DNA of 64,000 nt, taken from NCBI RefSeq assembly GCF_023276655.1, contig NZ_JALGRK010000002.1, positions 704,433-768,432 of the forward strand, in the 5' to 3' direction. Position 1 is the stretch's first letter; each line of letters begins with the position of its first letter. The translations under genes were made by a program, and so were the position numbers. Under the pieces are notes generated by a model. It searched no databases, was not told the DNA's origin, and saw only the letters and a program-made list of their open reading frames with translations. Positions 44,146 through 52,924 of the stretch are shown here, in pieces. The stretch is from Olsenella intestinalis (GTDB lineage Bacteria; Actinomycetota; Coriobacteriia; Coriobacteriales; Atopobiaceae).

Positions 44146-45309
44146 TTGCAGTATTTCGACCTCTACGGCAAGTCAGAGCGCGAGTTCGACGCTGCAAGGC
44201 CGGGCATTCATGCGGCCAACCTCAGGCACAGCAGGAGCATCGCGCGCTGCCTCTTCGCGTTCATGCTGCTGTGCTCGGTGCTCTCCCTCGTCGGCGTGCT
44301 CGACCGCTCGTACGTCGTCACCTACGCGACGATTCTCGTGCCCACGGCCATCGTGCTCGCCGTACAGCGCTTCGCGCCCGACTTCGCACGGCGCCACCCA
44401 GTCCTCATCAGCCAAAGCGTCAACGTGCTGCTGATGAGCTTCGGCGTTCTCGCCTCGGTCGCAGACCACACCATGGTCGCGACCGCGATGCCGGCTCTTC
44501 TCGTCGTAGTCGCCGTCACCTCCGTCGACCGCTTCTATCGCACGACGCTGATCATGGCGCTGTTCGCGGGCACGCTCGCCTTTCTCTCGGTGAGATTCAA
44601 GCCGGCCAACCTTGCCGGCGGCGACATCACCAACATGGTGCTCTTCTGGCTCGTGGCCAGCGCCGTCCACTACGCGAACGCGCGCCACGCCATAGACTAC
44701 GAGCTCACGAGGCTCAACTATGAGAAGGTGCAGCGCACGCTCACCGTCGAGTCGACGTTCGACAACCTCACGGGGCTGCTGAACCGCTCGCGCTTCTTCG
44801 ACACGCTCAACAGGATCTGCCGCTCCAGCAGCTCGCAGGGCGTGATTGGCATCGTGGACATCGACGACTTCAAGGACGTTAACGACACCTACGGGCACCA
44901 GGAGGGCGACCGCGCGATCCACGAGGTGGCGCGGGCCATCATGAGCTCCCTCAACGTATGCGTCGACGACGGCGCGACCTACTGCGACCGGCTGGTCGAC
45001 AACGGGGAGAACTTTGCCGGCAGGCTCGGCGGCGACGAGTTCGTGTTCGTCGTGAGGCACTGCATGGCCGACACCGAGCTGCGCTACGTGATGGAGCGGC
45101 TTCGCATCTCCGTGGGCAACATCGAGATCAAGGGCAACCACCCGCTTACGGTCTCGGCGGGCATCGTGGAGTTCGAGCATGACCGCTCGACGGCCGACCG
45201 CCTCTACCACTACGCCGACGAGATGCTCTACATGGCGAAGCAGCAGGGCAAGAACCAGTACTGCATCCGGACGCTCGACGGGAAGATCATGCGGAGCCCG
45301 ACACGCTAG
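44146..45309 (+). CDS. Membrane-bound diguanylate cyclase (GGDEF)
   Basis: 387 aa. Five to six helices (about 33-175) form an N-terminal membrane sensor; a short coiled linker leads to a GGDEF domain with DNLTGLLNRSRF, DIDDFKDVNDTYGHQEGD and intact RLGGDEF (GGDEF 295-299). A 25-residue insert lies between the two catalytic parts, and no RxxD product-inhibition site stands at the usual place. It should make c-di-GMP. TTG start at 44146 with GGGAG 11 bases upstream. It is probably monocistronic; no EAL or PilZ protein is nearby. Confidence 0.9.
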   Translation: MQYFDLYGKSEREFDAARPGIHAANLRHSRSIARCLFAFMLLCSVLSLVGVLDRSYVVTYATILVPTAIVLAVQRFAPDFARRHPVLISQSVNVLLMSFGVLASVADHTMVATAMPALLVVVAVTSVDRFYRTTLIMALFAGTLAFLSVRFKPANLAGGDITNMVLFWLVASAVHYANARHAIDYELTRLNYEKVQRTLTVESTFDNLTGLLNRSRFFDTLNRICRSSSSQGVIGIVDIDDFKDVNDTYGHQEGDRAIHEVARAIMSSLNVCVDDGATYCDRLVDNGENFAGRLGGDEFVFVVRHCMADTELRYVMERLRISVGNIEIKGNHPLTVSAGIVEFEHDRSTADRLYHYADEMLYMAKQQGKNQYCIRTLDGKIMRSPTR

Positions 45310-45344
45310 GCGGCGACGCAGCGTGCGCAAAACCGCAGGGTTCG

Positions 45345-45629
45345 GCACAAGAAAGCGGGCGGCCCGTCGGCCGCCCGCCTGGAGGTAACTCGTTATCTGC
45401 CCTTTGGACTCTCCCCCTTAACTCGGACTATCCTCTCGTGAGGTAAGGTCCAGGCCTACAACTACGTACCGCACAGCGCCTCATCGGTTGGCGCTCAGTC
45501 CATTTTGTGTCAGGTGCCGGTTCTTCCATCTGCCTTCTCAGAGGCTTTAGCGGGATCACCGCGTGATTGGCCTTTGCTCCTATGGCCTGCAAGCTAAGAC
45601 GGGACACGCAACGCCTGACACCATGGACC
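45345..45629 (-). ncRNA. Candidate structured non-coding RNA (~285 nt) with its own terminator
   Basis: On the minus strand a TAATAC -10 box (45638-45633) is followed by GGTCCAT and GTGTCAGG (45629-45614), which pair with CCTGACAC and ATGGACT (45514-45497), a long-range stem of about 15 pairs. Inside are small hairpins (GGCC..GGCC, TCAC..GTGA, GCC..GGC). A second domain has AGCGCC/GGCGCT and a closing GCCTGGA/TCCAGGC helix. The 3' end is a 10-bp G+C stem (45378-45355) with TTTCTTG. I could not match it to tmRNA, RNase P, SRP or 6S RNA; class is unknown. Confidence 0.55.
45348..45378 (-). terminator. Intrinsic terminator of the structured RNA
   Basis: GCGGGCGGCC pairs perfectly with GGCCGCCCGC around a 4-base loop. 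TTTCTTG follows on the minus strand only, which sets the direction; the plus strand has no T tract. Confidence 0.75.
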
Positions 45630-45632
45630 CCT

Positions 45633-45638
45633 GTATTA
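45633..45638 (-). promoter_or_regulatory. Candidate -10 box of the structured RNA
   Basis: TAATAC on the minus strand, placed four bases before the first base-paired segment of the RNA. The -35 region (TGCCTT at about 17 bases) is weak. Confidence 0.35.
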
Positions 45639-45924
45639 CGTCTTCTGGTTCTCCAAAGGCACCACCTCCGCGGTCGTGCGTCGAAGTTCCGATCCTTCTC
45701 ACAACCTCATGATACCCAAAACCGCCCAAATGACCACCAATAACTAGACATTTAAGTGAGTGGTCGGTATTTACGCACGAACGGTCGTAGATTCGCGCAA
45801 TCATCCCCAAATACAGAAATATCGTGACGAGTTTATGCAGCTCCTCTATGTCGGAGGATGCTAGGATAGCGCGCACACGAACTCATCAAATACATGCAAT
45901 AGCTGTGCATACGCGAAATCACGC
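45639..45924. other. Non-coding stretch, no gene recognised
   Basis: This is the right part of the 680-base gap between the diguanylate cyclase and the DUF1846 gene. It is A+T-richer than the surroundings. Short open frames exist but have no ribosome site or coding composition. I see no repeat or recognised RNA here. Confidence 0.5.
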
Positions 45925-45953
45925 GCTGACGTGCCTGGTCGGCGTCGTACTAT
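45925..45953 (+). promoter_or_regulatory. Promoter of the DUF1846 gene
   Basis: GCTGAC (45925-45930) and TACTAT (45948-45953) are separated by 17 bases and resemble -35 and -10 boxes. The predicted transcript start is about 30 bases before the ATG, after which GGAGAGG serves as ribosome site. Confidence 0.42.
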
Positions 45954-45990
45954 CGACAAGTTGTTTTTCGGGTACGGAGAGGATTGGCGC

Positions 45991-47472
45991 ATGAAGATCG
46001 GCTTTGACAACGACAAGTACATCGAGATGCAGGCCTCGCACATTCGCGAGCGCATCGACCAGTTCGGGGGCAAGCTCTACCTCGAGTTCGGTGGAAAGCT
46101 CTTCGATGACTACCATGCCAGCCGCGTGCTCCCCGGCTTCGCGCCCGACTCCAAGGCCCGCATGCTCCACCAGCTCGCCGACGACGCCGAGGTCCTGTTC
46201 GCCCTCAACGCCAACGACATCGAGCAGGGCAAGAGGCGCTCGGACATCGGCATCACCTACGGCGAGGACGTCCTTCGCCTCATGGACGTCTTCCGCGGCA
46301 TGGGCCTCGCCATCGGCGGCGTCGTGATCACGCGCTACGCCGGCCAGCCCAAGGCGGTCGCCTACGAGAACCGCCTCGAGCAGATGGGCATCAACGTCTA
46401 CCACCACTACTCGATCGCCGGCTACCCCGCCAACCTCGACCTCATCGTCTCCGACGAGGGCTTCGGCAAGAACGACTACGTCAAGACCGAGAAGCCGCTC
46501 GTCGTCGTGACCGCCCCCGGCCCCGGCTCGGGCAAGCTCGCAGTCTGCCTCTCCCAGCTCTACAACGAGAACAAGCACGGCGTGAAGGCCGGCTACGCCA
46601 AGTTCGAGACCTTCCCCGTCTGGAACCTGCCGCTCAAGCACCCCGTGAACGTCGCCTACGAGGCCGCCACCGCCGACCTCGACGACAACAACATCATCGA
46701 CCCCTACCACCTCGAGGCCCACGGCGAGGTCACGGTCAACTACAACCGCGACGTCGAGACCTTCCCCGTCCTCAAGGCCATGATGGAGAAGATCATGGGC
46801 GAGAGCCCCTACCAGTCACCCACCGACATGGGCGTGAACATGGTGGGCAACTGCATCTCCGACGACGAGGTCTGCCAGGAGGCCGGCAAGAACGAGATCA
46901 TCCGCCGCTACTTCCAGACCGCCGAGAAGATCGAGCGCACGGGCCAGGGCGACAGCGAGCTCGCCAAGATCGGCCTGCTCATGAACGAGGTCGGCGTCGA
47001 CGAGAACTACAACCCCGCGCACGCGGCGGCGCTGCTCAAGGAGGAGGTCACCGGCAAGCCCGCCGGCGCCATGCGACTGCCCGACGGCCGTCTGGTCACC
47101 GGCAAGACGAGCGATCTTCTCGGCGCCGCGTCGTCGCTCCTCCTCAACGCCCTCAAGTGCGTCGCAGGCGTCGAGAAGGACGTCTACGTGGTCTCCGACG
47201 AGGCCCTCGCCCCCATCGGCCACCTCAAGACGGCGCACCTCAGGAGCACCAACCCGCGCCTGCACTCCGACGAGACCCTGATCGCCCTCTCGATCAGCTC
47301 GGCAACCAACCCCCTCGCCGAGAAGGTCATCGCCGCCACGAGCGAGCTCGCGGGCTGCGACGCGTACTTCTCGGTCATCATCTCCCGCACCGACGAGGCC
47401 GTCTACAAGCGCCTGGGCATCAACGTGTGCTGCGAGCCCAAGTTCGAGCGCGGCAGCTTCTACCACAAGTAG
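45991..47472 (+). CDS. DUF1846 domain-containing protein
   Basis: 493 aa. The opening KIGFDNDKYIEMQASHIRERIDQFGGKLYLEFGGKLFDDYHASRVLPGF and the PGPGSGKLAVCLSQLYNE phosphate-binding-like loop are characteristic of the DUF1846 family, conserved in Firmicutes and Coriobacteria. Structures of relatives show Rossmann-like domains, but the function is not established. The protein is full length. Start ATG 45991. The phosphodiesterase gene begins 10 bases after its stop, so the two may be co-transcribed. Confidence 0.9.
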   Translation: MKIGFDNDKYIEMQASHIRERIDQFGGKLYLEFGGKLFDDYHASRVLPGFAPDSKARMLHQLADDAEVLFALNANDIEQGKRRSDIGITYGEDVLRLMDVFRGMGLAIGGVVITRYAGQPKAVAYENRLEQMGINVYHHYSIAGYPANLDLIVSDEGFGKNDYVKTEKPLVVVTAPGPGSGKLAVCLSQLYNENKHGVKAGYAKFETFPVWNLPLKHPVNVAYEAATADLDDNNIIDPYHLEAHGEVTVNYNRDVETFPVLKAMMEKIMGESPYQSPTDMGVNMVGNCISDDEVCQEAGKNEIIRRYFQTAEKIERTGQGDSELAKIGLLMNEVGVDENYNPAHAAALLKEEVTGKPAGAMRLPDGRLVTGKTSDLLGAASSLLLNALKCVAGVEKDVYVVSDEALAPIGHLKTAHLRSTNPRLHSDETLIALSISSATNPLAEKVIAATSELAGCDAYFSVIISRTDEAVYKRLGINVCCEPKFERGSFYHK

Positions 47473-47481
47473 GGCCGACGC

Positions 47482-48150
47482 ATGGTCGCGCGGGCGGACA
47501 GCGAGGGCTCGGCGAGGCGGATCTTCGTTGCCGTCCTGCCTGACGACGCCACGCGCGCGGAGCTCGTCCGCAGGCAGGGGCTGCTGCTCCCCCACCTCGC
47601 GAAGGCGCGCCCCACGGCACCCGACAACCTGCACCTCACCCTGGCCTTCCTCGGCATACTCGAGGAAGGCCAGGTCGTATCTACACTCGAGGCGATGCGC
47701 GAGGCGGCCGAGGCGTCCTGCGTCCCGACGCTCGAGCTCCCCCTCGCCGGGCTCGGAAGCTTCGGGCGGGACGGTCGTGCCATCCTCTGGCAGGGCCTCG
47801 CGCCCGGACCCAGCCTCGACGCCCTCTTCGACCTCCAGGCACGCCTCGAGCGTGCGCTACGCGGCCGTGGCCTCTCGCTCGAGGAGCGCCCCTATCGACC
47901 CCACATCACCCTCGCGCGCGGCGTGCGCCTGGGCGAGAAGAGCGCGCCCTCCTCCCTCGAGGGCCTCCTCGCCTCCGAGGGCGCCAGGCTCGCAGGCCCG
48001 GCCCCCGCACACGAGGGCGGGACGCCCCTCGAGGGGACGCCCCGCCTTCGCGCCGACGCGCTGTCTCTCATGTGGAGCCACCACCCCGAGGGCGGCAGGC
48101 TCACCTACACCGAGCTCGAACGCGTGGCCCTGCGCCAGTCGCGCCCCTAG
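47482..48150 (+). CDS. thpR: RNA 2',3'-cyclic phosphodiesterase (ThpR/LigT family)
   Basis: 222-aa 2H phosphoesterase. The two catalytic HxTx motifs are NLHLTLAFLG and RPHITLARG, with the FVAVLPDD strand at the N-terminus. The family hydrolyses 2',3'-cyclic RNA ends, and can ligate tRNA halves in vitro. The C-terminal part beyond residue 150 is slightly longer than usual and Gly/Pro-rich. It follows the DUF1846 gene by 10 bases and is convergent with degV. Confidence 0.87.
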   Translation: MVARADSEGSARRIFVAVLPDDATRAELVRRQGLLLPHLAKARPTAPDNLHLTLAFLGILEEGQVVSTLEAMREAAEASCVPTLELPLAGLGSFGRDGRAILWQGLAPGPSLDALFDLQARLERALRGRGLSLEERPYRPHITLARGVRLGEKSAPSSLEGLLASEGARLAGPAPAHEGGTPLEGTPRLRADALSLMWSHHPEGGRLTYTELERVALRQSRP

Positions 48151-48173
48151 CCGCGCGCCGCTCGCCCGCGCCG

Positions 48174-49028
48174 CTAGTCGCGGCCCTTGCAGAAGTACGC
48201 GAGCGCGATCGCGCCGGGGCCCACGTGCGTGCCGATGGCGGCGCCCACGGGATAGACGAGCAGCGACTTCACGCTCTCCTCCCACAGGCCGCGGCTGTCC
48301 TCGATGTACTTGTCCAGAAGGTCGCGCGAGAGGCCCGTGTAGCCCAGCGCCAGCGGCTGGCGGAAGTCGATGCCGCCGCTCGACTCGATGTTCTGGTTGA
48401 GCATGTTCTTGCCGTTCTTCGAGCCGCGGGCCTTGCCCAGGATCGCGACCTCGCCGTCGACGATCGCGATGACCGGCTTGATGGCCAGCATCGCGCCCGC
48501 CATGCTCGCGGCCGCCGAGATGCGACCGCCCTTGCGCAGGTACTCGAGGGTGTCGAGAAGAGCCACCACGCGCACGTCGTGCTTTCGCCCCTCCAGCTCG
48601 GCCGCGATCTCGCGGGCGGGCCTGCCCTCCTCCACGAGGCGCAGCGCGAGCTCGACCAGGATGCGCTCGCCCACCGTGACGCTCTCGGAGTCCACCACGT
48701 AGACCCCCTCGCCCGCCTCGCGCGCCGCGAGACGCGCGCTCTCGTAGGTGCCCGAGAGCTTCGACGACATCGTGAGCACCACGACCTCGTCGCCCGCCGC
48801 GCGCGCCTCGGCGATGGCCTGGCTGAACTCGTAGGGGGTGACCTGGCCGGTCACGGGCAGCTCGTCGCTCTCGACGAGCATCTCGTAGAAGCGCCGGTGC
48901 TTGAGGTCGACCCCGTCGCGGAAGGTCGTCCCGCCGAAGGTGACGCTCAGCGGCACGATCGAAAGCCCCTCGGGGCACTCCTCGGGCAGGATGTCAGAGG
49001 CGGAATCGGTGATGATGCGCGTTGCCAT
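48174..49028 (-). CDS. DegV-family fatty-acid-binding protein
   Basis: 284 aa. IITDSASDILPEECPEGLSIVPLSVTFGGTTFRDGVDL is the characteristic DegV opening with the Thr/Ser residues that hold the fatty-acid carboxylate; LTMSSKLSGTYESARLAA and YLRKGGRISAAASMAGAMLAIKPVI follow. Family members bind long-chain fatty acids, and some deliver them to fatty-acid kinase FakA. GAGGAG lies before ATG. The MarR gene ends 93 bases upstream on the same strand. Confidence 0.92.
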   Translation of the reverse strand: MATRIITDSASDILPEECPEGLSIVPLSVTFGGTTFRDGVDLKHRRFYEMLVESDELPVTGQVTPYEFSQAIAEARAAGDEVVVLTMSSKLSGTYESARLAAREAGEGVYVVDSESVTVGERILVELALRLVEEGRPAREIAAELEGRKHDVRVVALLDTLEYLRKGGRISAAASMAGAMLAIKPVIAIVDGEVAILGKARGSKNGKNMLNQNIESSGGIDFRQPLALGYTGLSRDLLDKYIEDSRGLWEESVKSLLVYPVGAAIGTHVGPGAIALAYFCKGRD

Positions 49029-49121
49029 GGTTGCTCCTCGTTTCGCGTTGATGTGACGTGCGCCCCGCGGCCGTCGCCACGCGGCGGTCGGACCCGTCCG
49101 GCATCGCCGGAGGTGGCCCGC

Positions 49122-49553
49122 CTAGATCTCGCGAAGGTTGGAGAGGATCGCCTGCATCATGTCGTACATGGCGTCGCGGTCGGGACCCTCGACGCCCCTG
49201 CCCGCGCGCTCCACGATGTCCGCGAGCACCTGGTCGACCTCGCGGGTAACCGTCAGGCCCTTGTCGGTCAGCGACACGAACCTGCCCGCGCGCCCGTCGT
49301 CGGAGCCGTTGATCGCCACGTACTCGCCGGCGTCCAGGCGCGTCAGCGCCCGAGAGACCACGGCGCGGTCGACGCCCATCATGCGCGCAAGCTCGGCCGA
49401 CGTGACGCCCTCCGGCCGCTTCGCGAGATAGTAGAGGCACATGCCGTCAGTCCCGTTCAGCCCGAAGCGCCGCATCTCCTCGTTCTTGAGGCGCGTGATC
49501 TCCTTGCTGAGCGACGAGATCATCCCGACGAAGCTCTCGAAGCGCTTGCTCAC
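49122..49553 (-). CDS. MarR-family transcriptional regulator
   Basis: 143-aa winged-helix repressor. The DNA-binding part is SAELARMMGVDRAVVSRALTRLDAGEYV followed by the wing GSDDGRAGRFVSLTDKG. The start chosen is GTG 49553 (SKRFESFVGMISSL) because GGAG stands six bases before it; a TTG at 49565 lacks a ribosome site. Two strong palindromes upstream (49612-49667) are probable operators and imply autoregulation. Targets may include the downstream degV and the upstream idi gene; ligand unknown. Confidence 0.9.
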   Translation of the reverse strand: MSKRFESFVGMISSLSKEITRLKNEEMRRFGLNGTDGMCLYYLAKRPEGVTSAELARMMGVDRAVVSRALTRLDAGEYVAINGSDDGRAGRFVSLTDKGLTVTREVDQVLADIVERAGRGVEGPDRDAMYDMMQAILSNLREI

Positions 49554-49611
49554 GATCTTCTCCAAACCAATGCGATGTCATGACAGGACGAGTCTACGCC
49601 ACGCTCGTTTC

Positions 49612-49635
49612 AATTTGTTGACTAGTCAACAAATT
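49612..49635. promoter_or_regulatory. Palindromic operator 1 of the MarR regulator
   Basis: A perfect 24-bp palindrome centred between 49623 and 49624 (core TTGTTGACTAGTCAACAA). It lies about 60 bases before the MarR start. TTGACT within it could also act as a -35 box, so binding would block transcription directly. Confidence 0.8.
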
Positions 49636-49651
49636 CACAAGGCGCACAAAA

Positions 49652-49667
49652 TGTTGACTAGTCAACA
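49652..49667. promoter_or_regulatory. Palindromic operator 2 of the MarR regulator
   Basis: A perfect 16-bp palindrome (TGTTGACTAGTCAACA) whose centre is 36 bp from the first operator. The same core occurs in both, which supports a single dimeric regulator binding twice. Confidence 0.8.
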
Positions 49668-49704
49668 CATCCCGCGACGAGCGCCTCGCGCCTCACGCCC
49701 GAGC

Positions 49705-50280
49705 CTACGCCCCCGGACCAAGCATTCCCCTGACCGCCATGGGCGCCGCGGTCATGAACCACGCCGTGTAGCGCGAGGGATGCGCCTCGAGGTCGGCGAG
49801 AAGAGCGCCCACCTCGACCCAGGCGACCTCGGAGGCCTCCTGCGGGTCGGGCGTGACGGGTCCGTCGTAGCGGCCGATGAGCACGTGGTCGTACTCGAAC
49901 TCCACGAGGCCTTCCCCCAGGCGCGCGCGATAGACGAAGGAGCCGACCTCGCCCATGCGCACGCCCGTGACGCCGAGCTCCTGCTCGACGCGGCGCTGGG
50001 CGGCGAAGTCGAGCGGCTCGCCGGCGCGCGGGTGCGAGCAGCACGAGTTGGTCAGAAGGCCGCCGGAGTGGTACTTGCCGGCGGCGCGGCGCTGCACGAG
50101 CGTCTCGACGGGGCGCCCGTCGTGCCCGCCGCGATACAGGAACACCGAGAACGCCCTGTGCAGGCGTGCCTGCTCGTGGGCCGCGAGCTTGCCCATGGTG
50201 CCGACCTCGCGGTCGAGCAGGTCGACGAGGACCAGCTGGTCCTCCTGCTGGTCGGAGAGGATCTCCGCAAGCGATGCCAT
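49705..50280 (-). CDS. idi: Isopentenyl-diphosphate delta-isomerase, type 1
   Basis: 191-aa Nudix-fold enzyme interconverting isopentenyl and dimethylallyl diphosphate for isoprenoid synthesis. Family blocks are visible: LVDLLDREVGTMGKLAAHEQARLHRAFSVFLY, RAAGKYHSGGLLTNSCCSHPRAGE with the active-site cysteine, and a Glu-containing EYDHVLIG. GGGGG precedes the ATG. The gene's downstream end faces the MarR operators, so it could be regulated with marR only by read-through. Confidence 0.87.
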   Translation of the reverse strand: MASLAEILSDQQEDQLVLVDLLDREVGTMGKLAAHEQARLHRAFSVFLYRGGHDGRPVETLVQRRAAGKYHSGGLLTNSCCSHPRAGEPLDFAAQRRVEQELGVTGVRMGEVGSFVYRARLGEGLVEFEYDHVLIGRYDGPVTPDPQEASEVAWVEVGALLADLEAHPSRYTAWFMTAAPMAVRGMLGPGA

Positions 50281-50361
50281 AGCAACCCCCTATCGAGTCG
50301 CGGACGCACGAAGCACGCCGCAAGACGCACGACGCGCGCCGCACGATGCACGGCGCCGGTG

Positions 50362-52740
50362 CTAGCCCAGCCCCAGCGCGAGGCCCACGAGCCGCACGAG
50401 CAGCGCCACCGCGTAGGCGACGGCGCACTGGAACACGACGATGCCCGCGGCCCAACGCCCGCCCAGCTCGCGCCTCACGGCGGCAATCGCGGCCACGCAG
50501 GGCGTGTAGAGCAGGCAGAAGACCATGAGGCAGAAGGCGGCCAGCGGCGACAGCACGGCCATGACCTCGGCCGCCGAGCCGAACAGAACCGAGAGCGTCG
50601 AGGCGACGATCTCCTTGGCCATGAAGCCGGCCACGAGCGCGGTGGCGAAGCGCCAGTCGCCAAACCCGAGCGGCGAGAAGAGCGGCGCGACGAAGGTCGA
50701 GATCGCCGCCAGGATCGAGTCCTGCTGGTCCTCGACGAGCGCCAGCGTGGGGCTGAAGCTCTGCAGGAACCAGACGACGACGGCCGCCACGAAGACCACG
50801 GTGAAGGCTCGGGTCAGGAAGTCCTTGCTCTTCTCCCACACGAGAAGGAGGACGGACTTGGCGCTCGGCATGCGGTAGTTGGGGAGCTCCATCACGAAGG
50901 GCACGGCCTCGCCCGTGTCGATGGTCTTGTGGACGATGAGCGCGGCGAGAAGGCCCACGAGGATGCCGATGACGTACATGGAGATGACCGCGAGCGCGGC
51001 GTGGCCGGGGAAGAAGATGGCCGCGAAGAAGCCGTAGATGGTGAGCTTGGTCGTGCAGCTCATGAACGGCGTGAGCGCGATCGTGAGGCGGCGGTCACGC
51101 TCGGAGGGCAGCGTGCGCGCGCTCATGACGGCAGGCACCGTGCAGCCGAATCCCATGAGCATGGGCACGATGGAGCGGCCCGAGAGGCCGAGGCGGCGCA
51201 GGGGCTTGTCCATCACGAAGGCGACGCGGGCCATGTAGCCGGTGTCCTCGAGAAGCGACAGGAAGAAGAACATGGTGACCACGATCGGCGTGATGGGCAC
51301 GATCGTCGACACGGCGTTGAGGGCGCCGTCGACGATGAGCGAGTGCAGGACGGGGTTGGCGCCCGCAGCCGTAAGGCCCTCGTCGGCGAGCGTCACGAGG
51401 GAGTCGACCCCGTCGGCGACGAGCTGCTGCAGGAAGGCGCCGATGACGTTGAAGGTGAGGACGAACACGGCGCCCATGATGAGGACGAAGAGCGGCAGCG
51501 CCGTCCACTTGCCGGTGAGCAGGCGGTCGATGCGGCGGCTCGTCTCGCGCTCGCGGCTCTCGCGGGGCTTGACGACGGCCGCGGAGACGACGCGCTCGAT
51601 GAACGAGAAGCGCATGTCGGCGATGGCGGCCGCGCGGTCGAGCCCGCGCTCCTGCTCCATCTGGGAGACGATGCGCTCCACGGTGTCGAGCTCGGCCTGG
51701 TCAAGGCCGAGGGCAGAGGCCGTAAGCTCGTCTCCCTCGACCAACTTTGTCGCGGCGAAGCGCACGGGGACGTTGGCGCGCTCGGCGTGGTCCTCGACGA
51801 GGTGCATGATCGCGTGGAGGCAGCGGTGGAGGGCGCCGTCGTGGTCGGTGGGGTCGCAGAAGTCCTGGCGGCCGGGGCGCTCGCGGTAGCGCGCGACGTG
51901 CAGGGCGTGCTCGACGAGCTCGGAGACGCCGGAGTTCTTGAGCGCGGAGATGGGCACGACGGGGATGCCGAGGGCGTCCTCGAGGACGTTGACGTCGATG
52001 GTGCCGCCGTTGCCCTGGACCTCGTCCATCATGTTGAGCGCGAGAACCATGGGGCAGTCGAGCTCCATGAGCTGCATGGTGAGGTAGAGGTTGCGCTCGA
52101 TGTTGGTCGCGTCGACGATGTTGATGATGCCGCTCGGGCGCTCGTCGAGGATGTGGCGGCGGCTCACGAGCTCCTCGGGGCTGTAGGGCGAGAGCGAGTA
52201 GATGCCCGGGAGGTCGGTCACGTCGGTGTCGGGGTGGCCCTTGATCTGGCCGCTCTTGCGGTCCACCGTGACACCGGGGAAGTTGCCCACGTGCTGGTTG
52301 GCGCCCGTGAGCTGGTTGAAGAGCGTGGTCTTGCCGCAGTTCTGGTTGCCCGCCAGCGCGAAGGTGAGCGTCTGGCCCTCCGGGATGGGGTCGGAGTGGT
52401 CGCGCGTGCGCTCGTCGATCCCGACGGTGCCGCCCATCTCGCCGAGGCCGGGGTGGCGCACCGTCGCGGCCGCGGGCGCAGACTCGGACGCGGGGACCTC
52501 CCCCTCGGGCAGGGGCGAGACGCCGATCTTCTCGGCGTCGGCCACGCGAAGCGTGAGCTGGTAGCCGCGCAGAGTGAACTCCATGGGGTCGCCCATAGGC
52601 GCGTACTTGACGAAGGTGATGGCCGCGCCGGGGATCACGCCCATGTCGAGGAAGTGCTGGCGCAGCTCGCCGGTGCCGCCCACGGTGTCGATGCGGAGGG
52701 TCTCGCCCAGCTCGGCCTGGGCCAACGTGCGTTGAATCAT
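50362..52740 (-). CDS. feoB: FeoA-FeoB fusion ferrous iron transporter
   Basis: 792 aa. Residues 1-75 form a FeoA SH3-like domain (LRQHFLDMGVIPGAAITFVKYAPMGDPMEFTLRGYQLTLRVADAEKI). A linker leads to the FeoB G domain with G1 GNQNCGKTT (about 131-139), NFPGVTVD, DLPGIYSLSPYSPEE and NMMDE, then the helical domain and membrane core with the gate motifs GFGCTVPAVM and LVAGFMAKEI. It imports Fe(II) under anaerobic conditions. FeoA and FeoB are usually separate; here they are fused in frame. The start ATG 52740 is favoured over GTG 52770, though its ribosome site is weak. Confidence 0.94.
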   Translation of the reverse strand: MIQRTLAQAELGETLRIDTVGGTGELRQHFLDMGVIPGAAITFVKYAPMGDPMEFTLRGYQLTLRVADAEKIGVSPLPEGEVPASESAPAAATVRHPGLGEMGGTVGIDERTRDHSDPIPEGQTLTFALAGNQNCGKTTLFNQLTGANQHVGNFPGVTVDRKSGQIKGHPDTDVTDLPGIYSLSPYSPEELVSRRHILDERPSGIINIVDATNIERNLYLTMQLMELDCPMVLALNMMDEVQGNGGTIDVNVLEDALGIPVVPISALKNSGVSELVEHALHVARYRERPGRQDFCDPTDHDGALHRCLHAIMHLVEDHAERANVPVRFAATKLVEGDELTASALGLDQAELDTVERIVSQMEQERGLDRAAAIADMRFSFIERVVSAAVVKPRESRERETSRRIDRLLTGKWTALPLFVLIMGAVFVLTFNVIGAFLQQLVADGVDSLVTLADEGLTAAGANPVLHSLIVDGALNAVSTIVPITPIVVTMFFFLSLLEDTGYMARVAFVMDKPLRRLGLSGRSIVPMLMGFGCTVPAVMSARTLPSERDRRLTIALTPFMSCTTKLTIYGFFAAIFFPGHAALAVISMYVIGILVGLLAALIVHKTIDTGEAVPFVMELPNYRMPSAKSVLLLVWEKSKDFLTRAFTVVFVAAVVVWFLQSFSPTLALVEDQQDSILAAISTFVAPLFSPLGFGDWRFATALVAGFMAKEIVASTLSVLFGSAAEVMAVLSPLAAFCLMVFCLLYTPCVAAIAAVRRELGGRWAAGIVVFQCAVAYAVALLVRLVGLALGLG

Positions 52741-52924
52741 CTGTCTGCTTTCGTTTGCGAAGGGCGCCACAGGCGGGGCGCCGACCTCTCGACTGTGCCC
52801 ATCTTACTTCATCGGCAAGTTGTGATTGCCCCTCGAACGCCGTCTGCACAATGCCCTACCTGCAGTAAAATACGAAAGATTGTGAACGTGACGCGCGGCG
52901 CGACGTCCGCGAGAGAGAGGTCCC

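Noticed and set aside
45345-45629. Identification of the structured RNA as RNase P, tmRNA, SRP or 6S RNA
   Set aside because: A stretch resembling GAGGAAAGTCC and another resembling AAGGCAGATG occur, but the rest of the conserved cores (P4 partner, tRNA-like ends, GGAA tetraloop domain) is absent or in the wrong order.
45580-46073. Short minus-strand frames (98 and 70 residues) in the gap before the DUF1846 gene
   Set aside because: No ribosome site, no coding composition, and they overlap the structured RNA or the promoter and start of a real gene.
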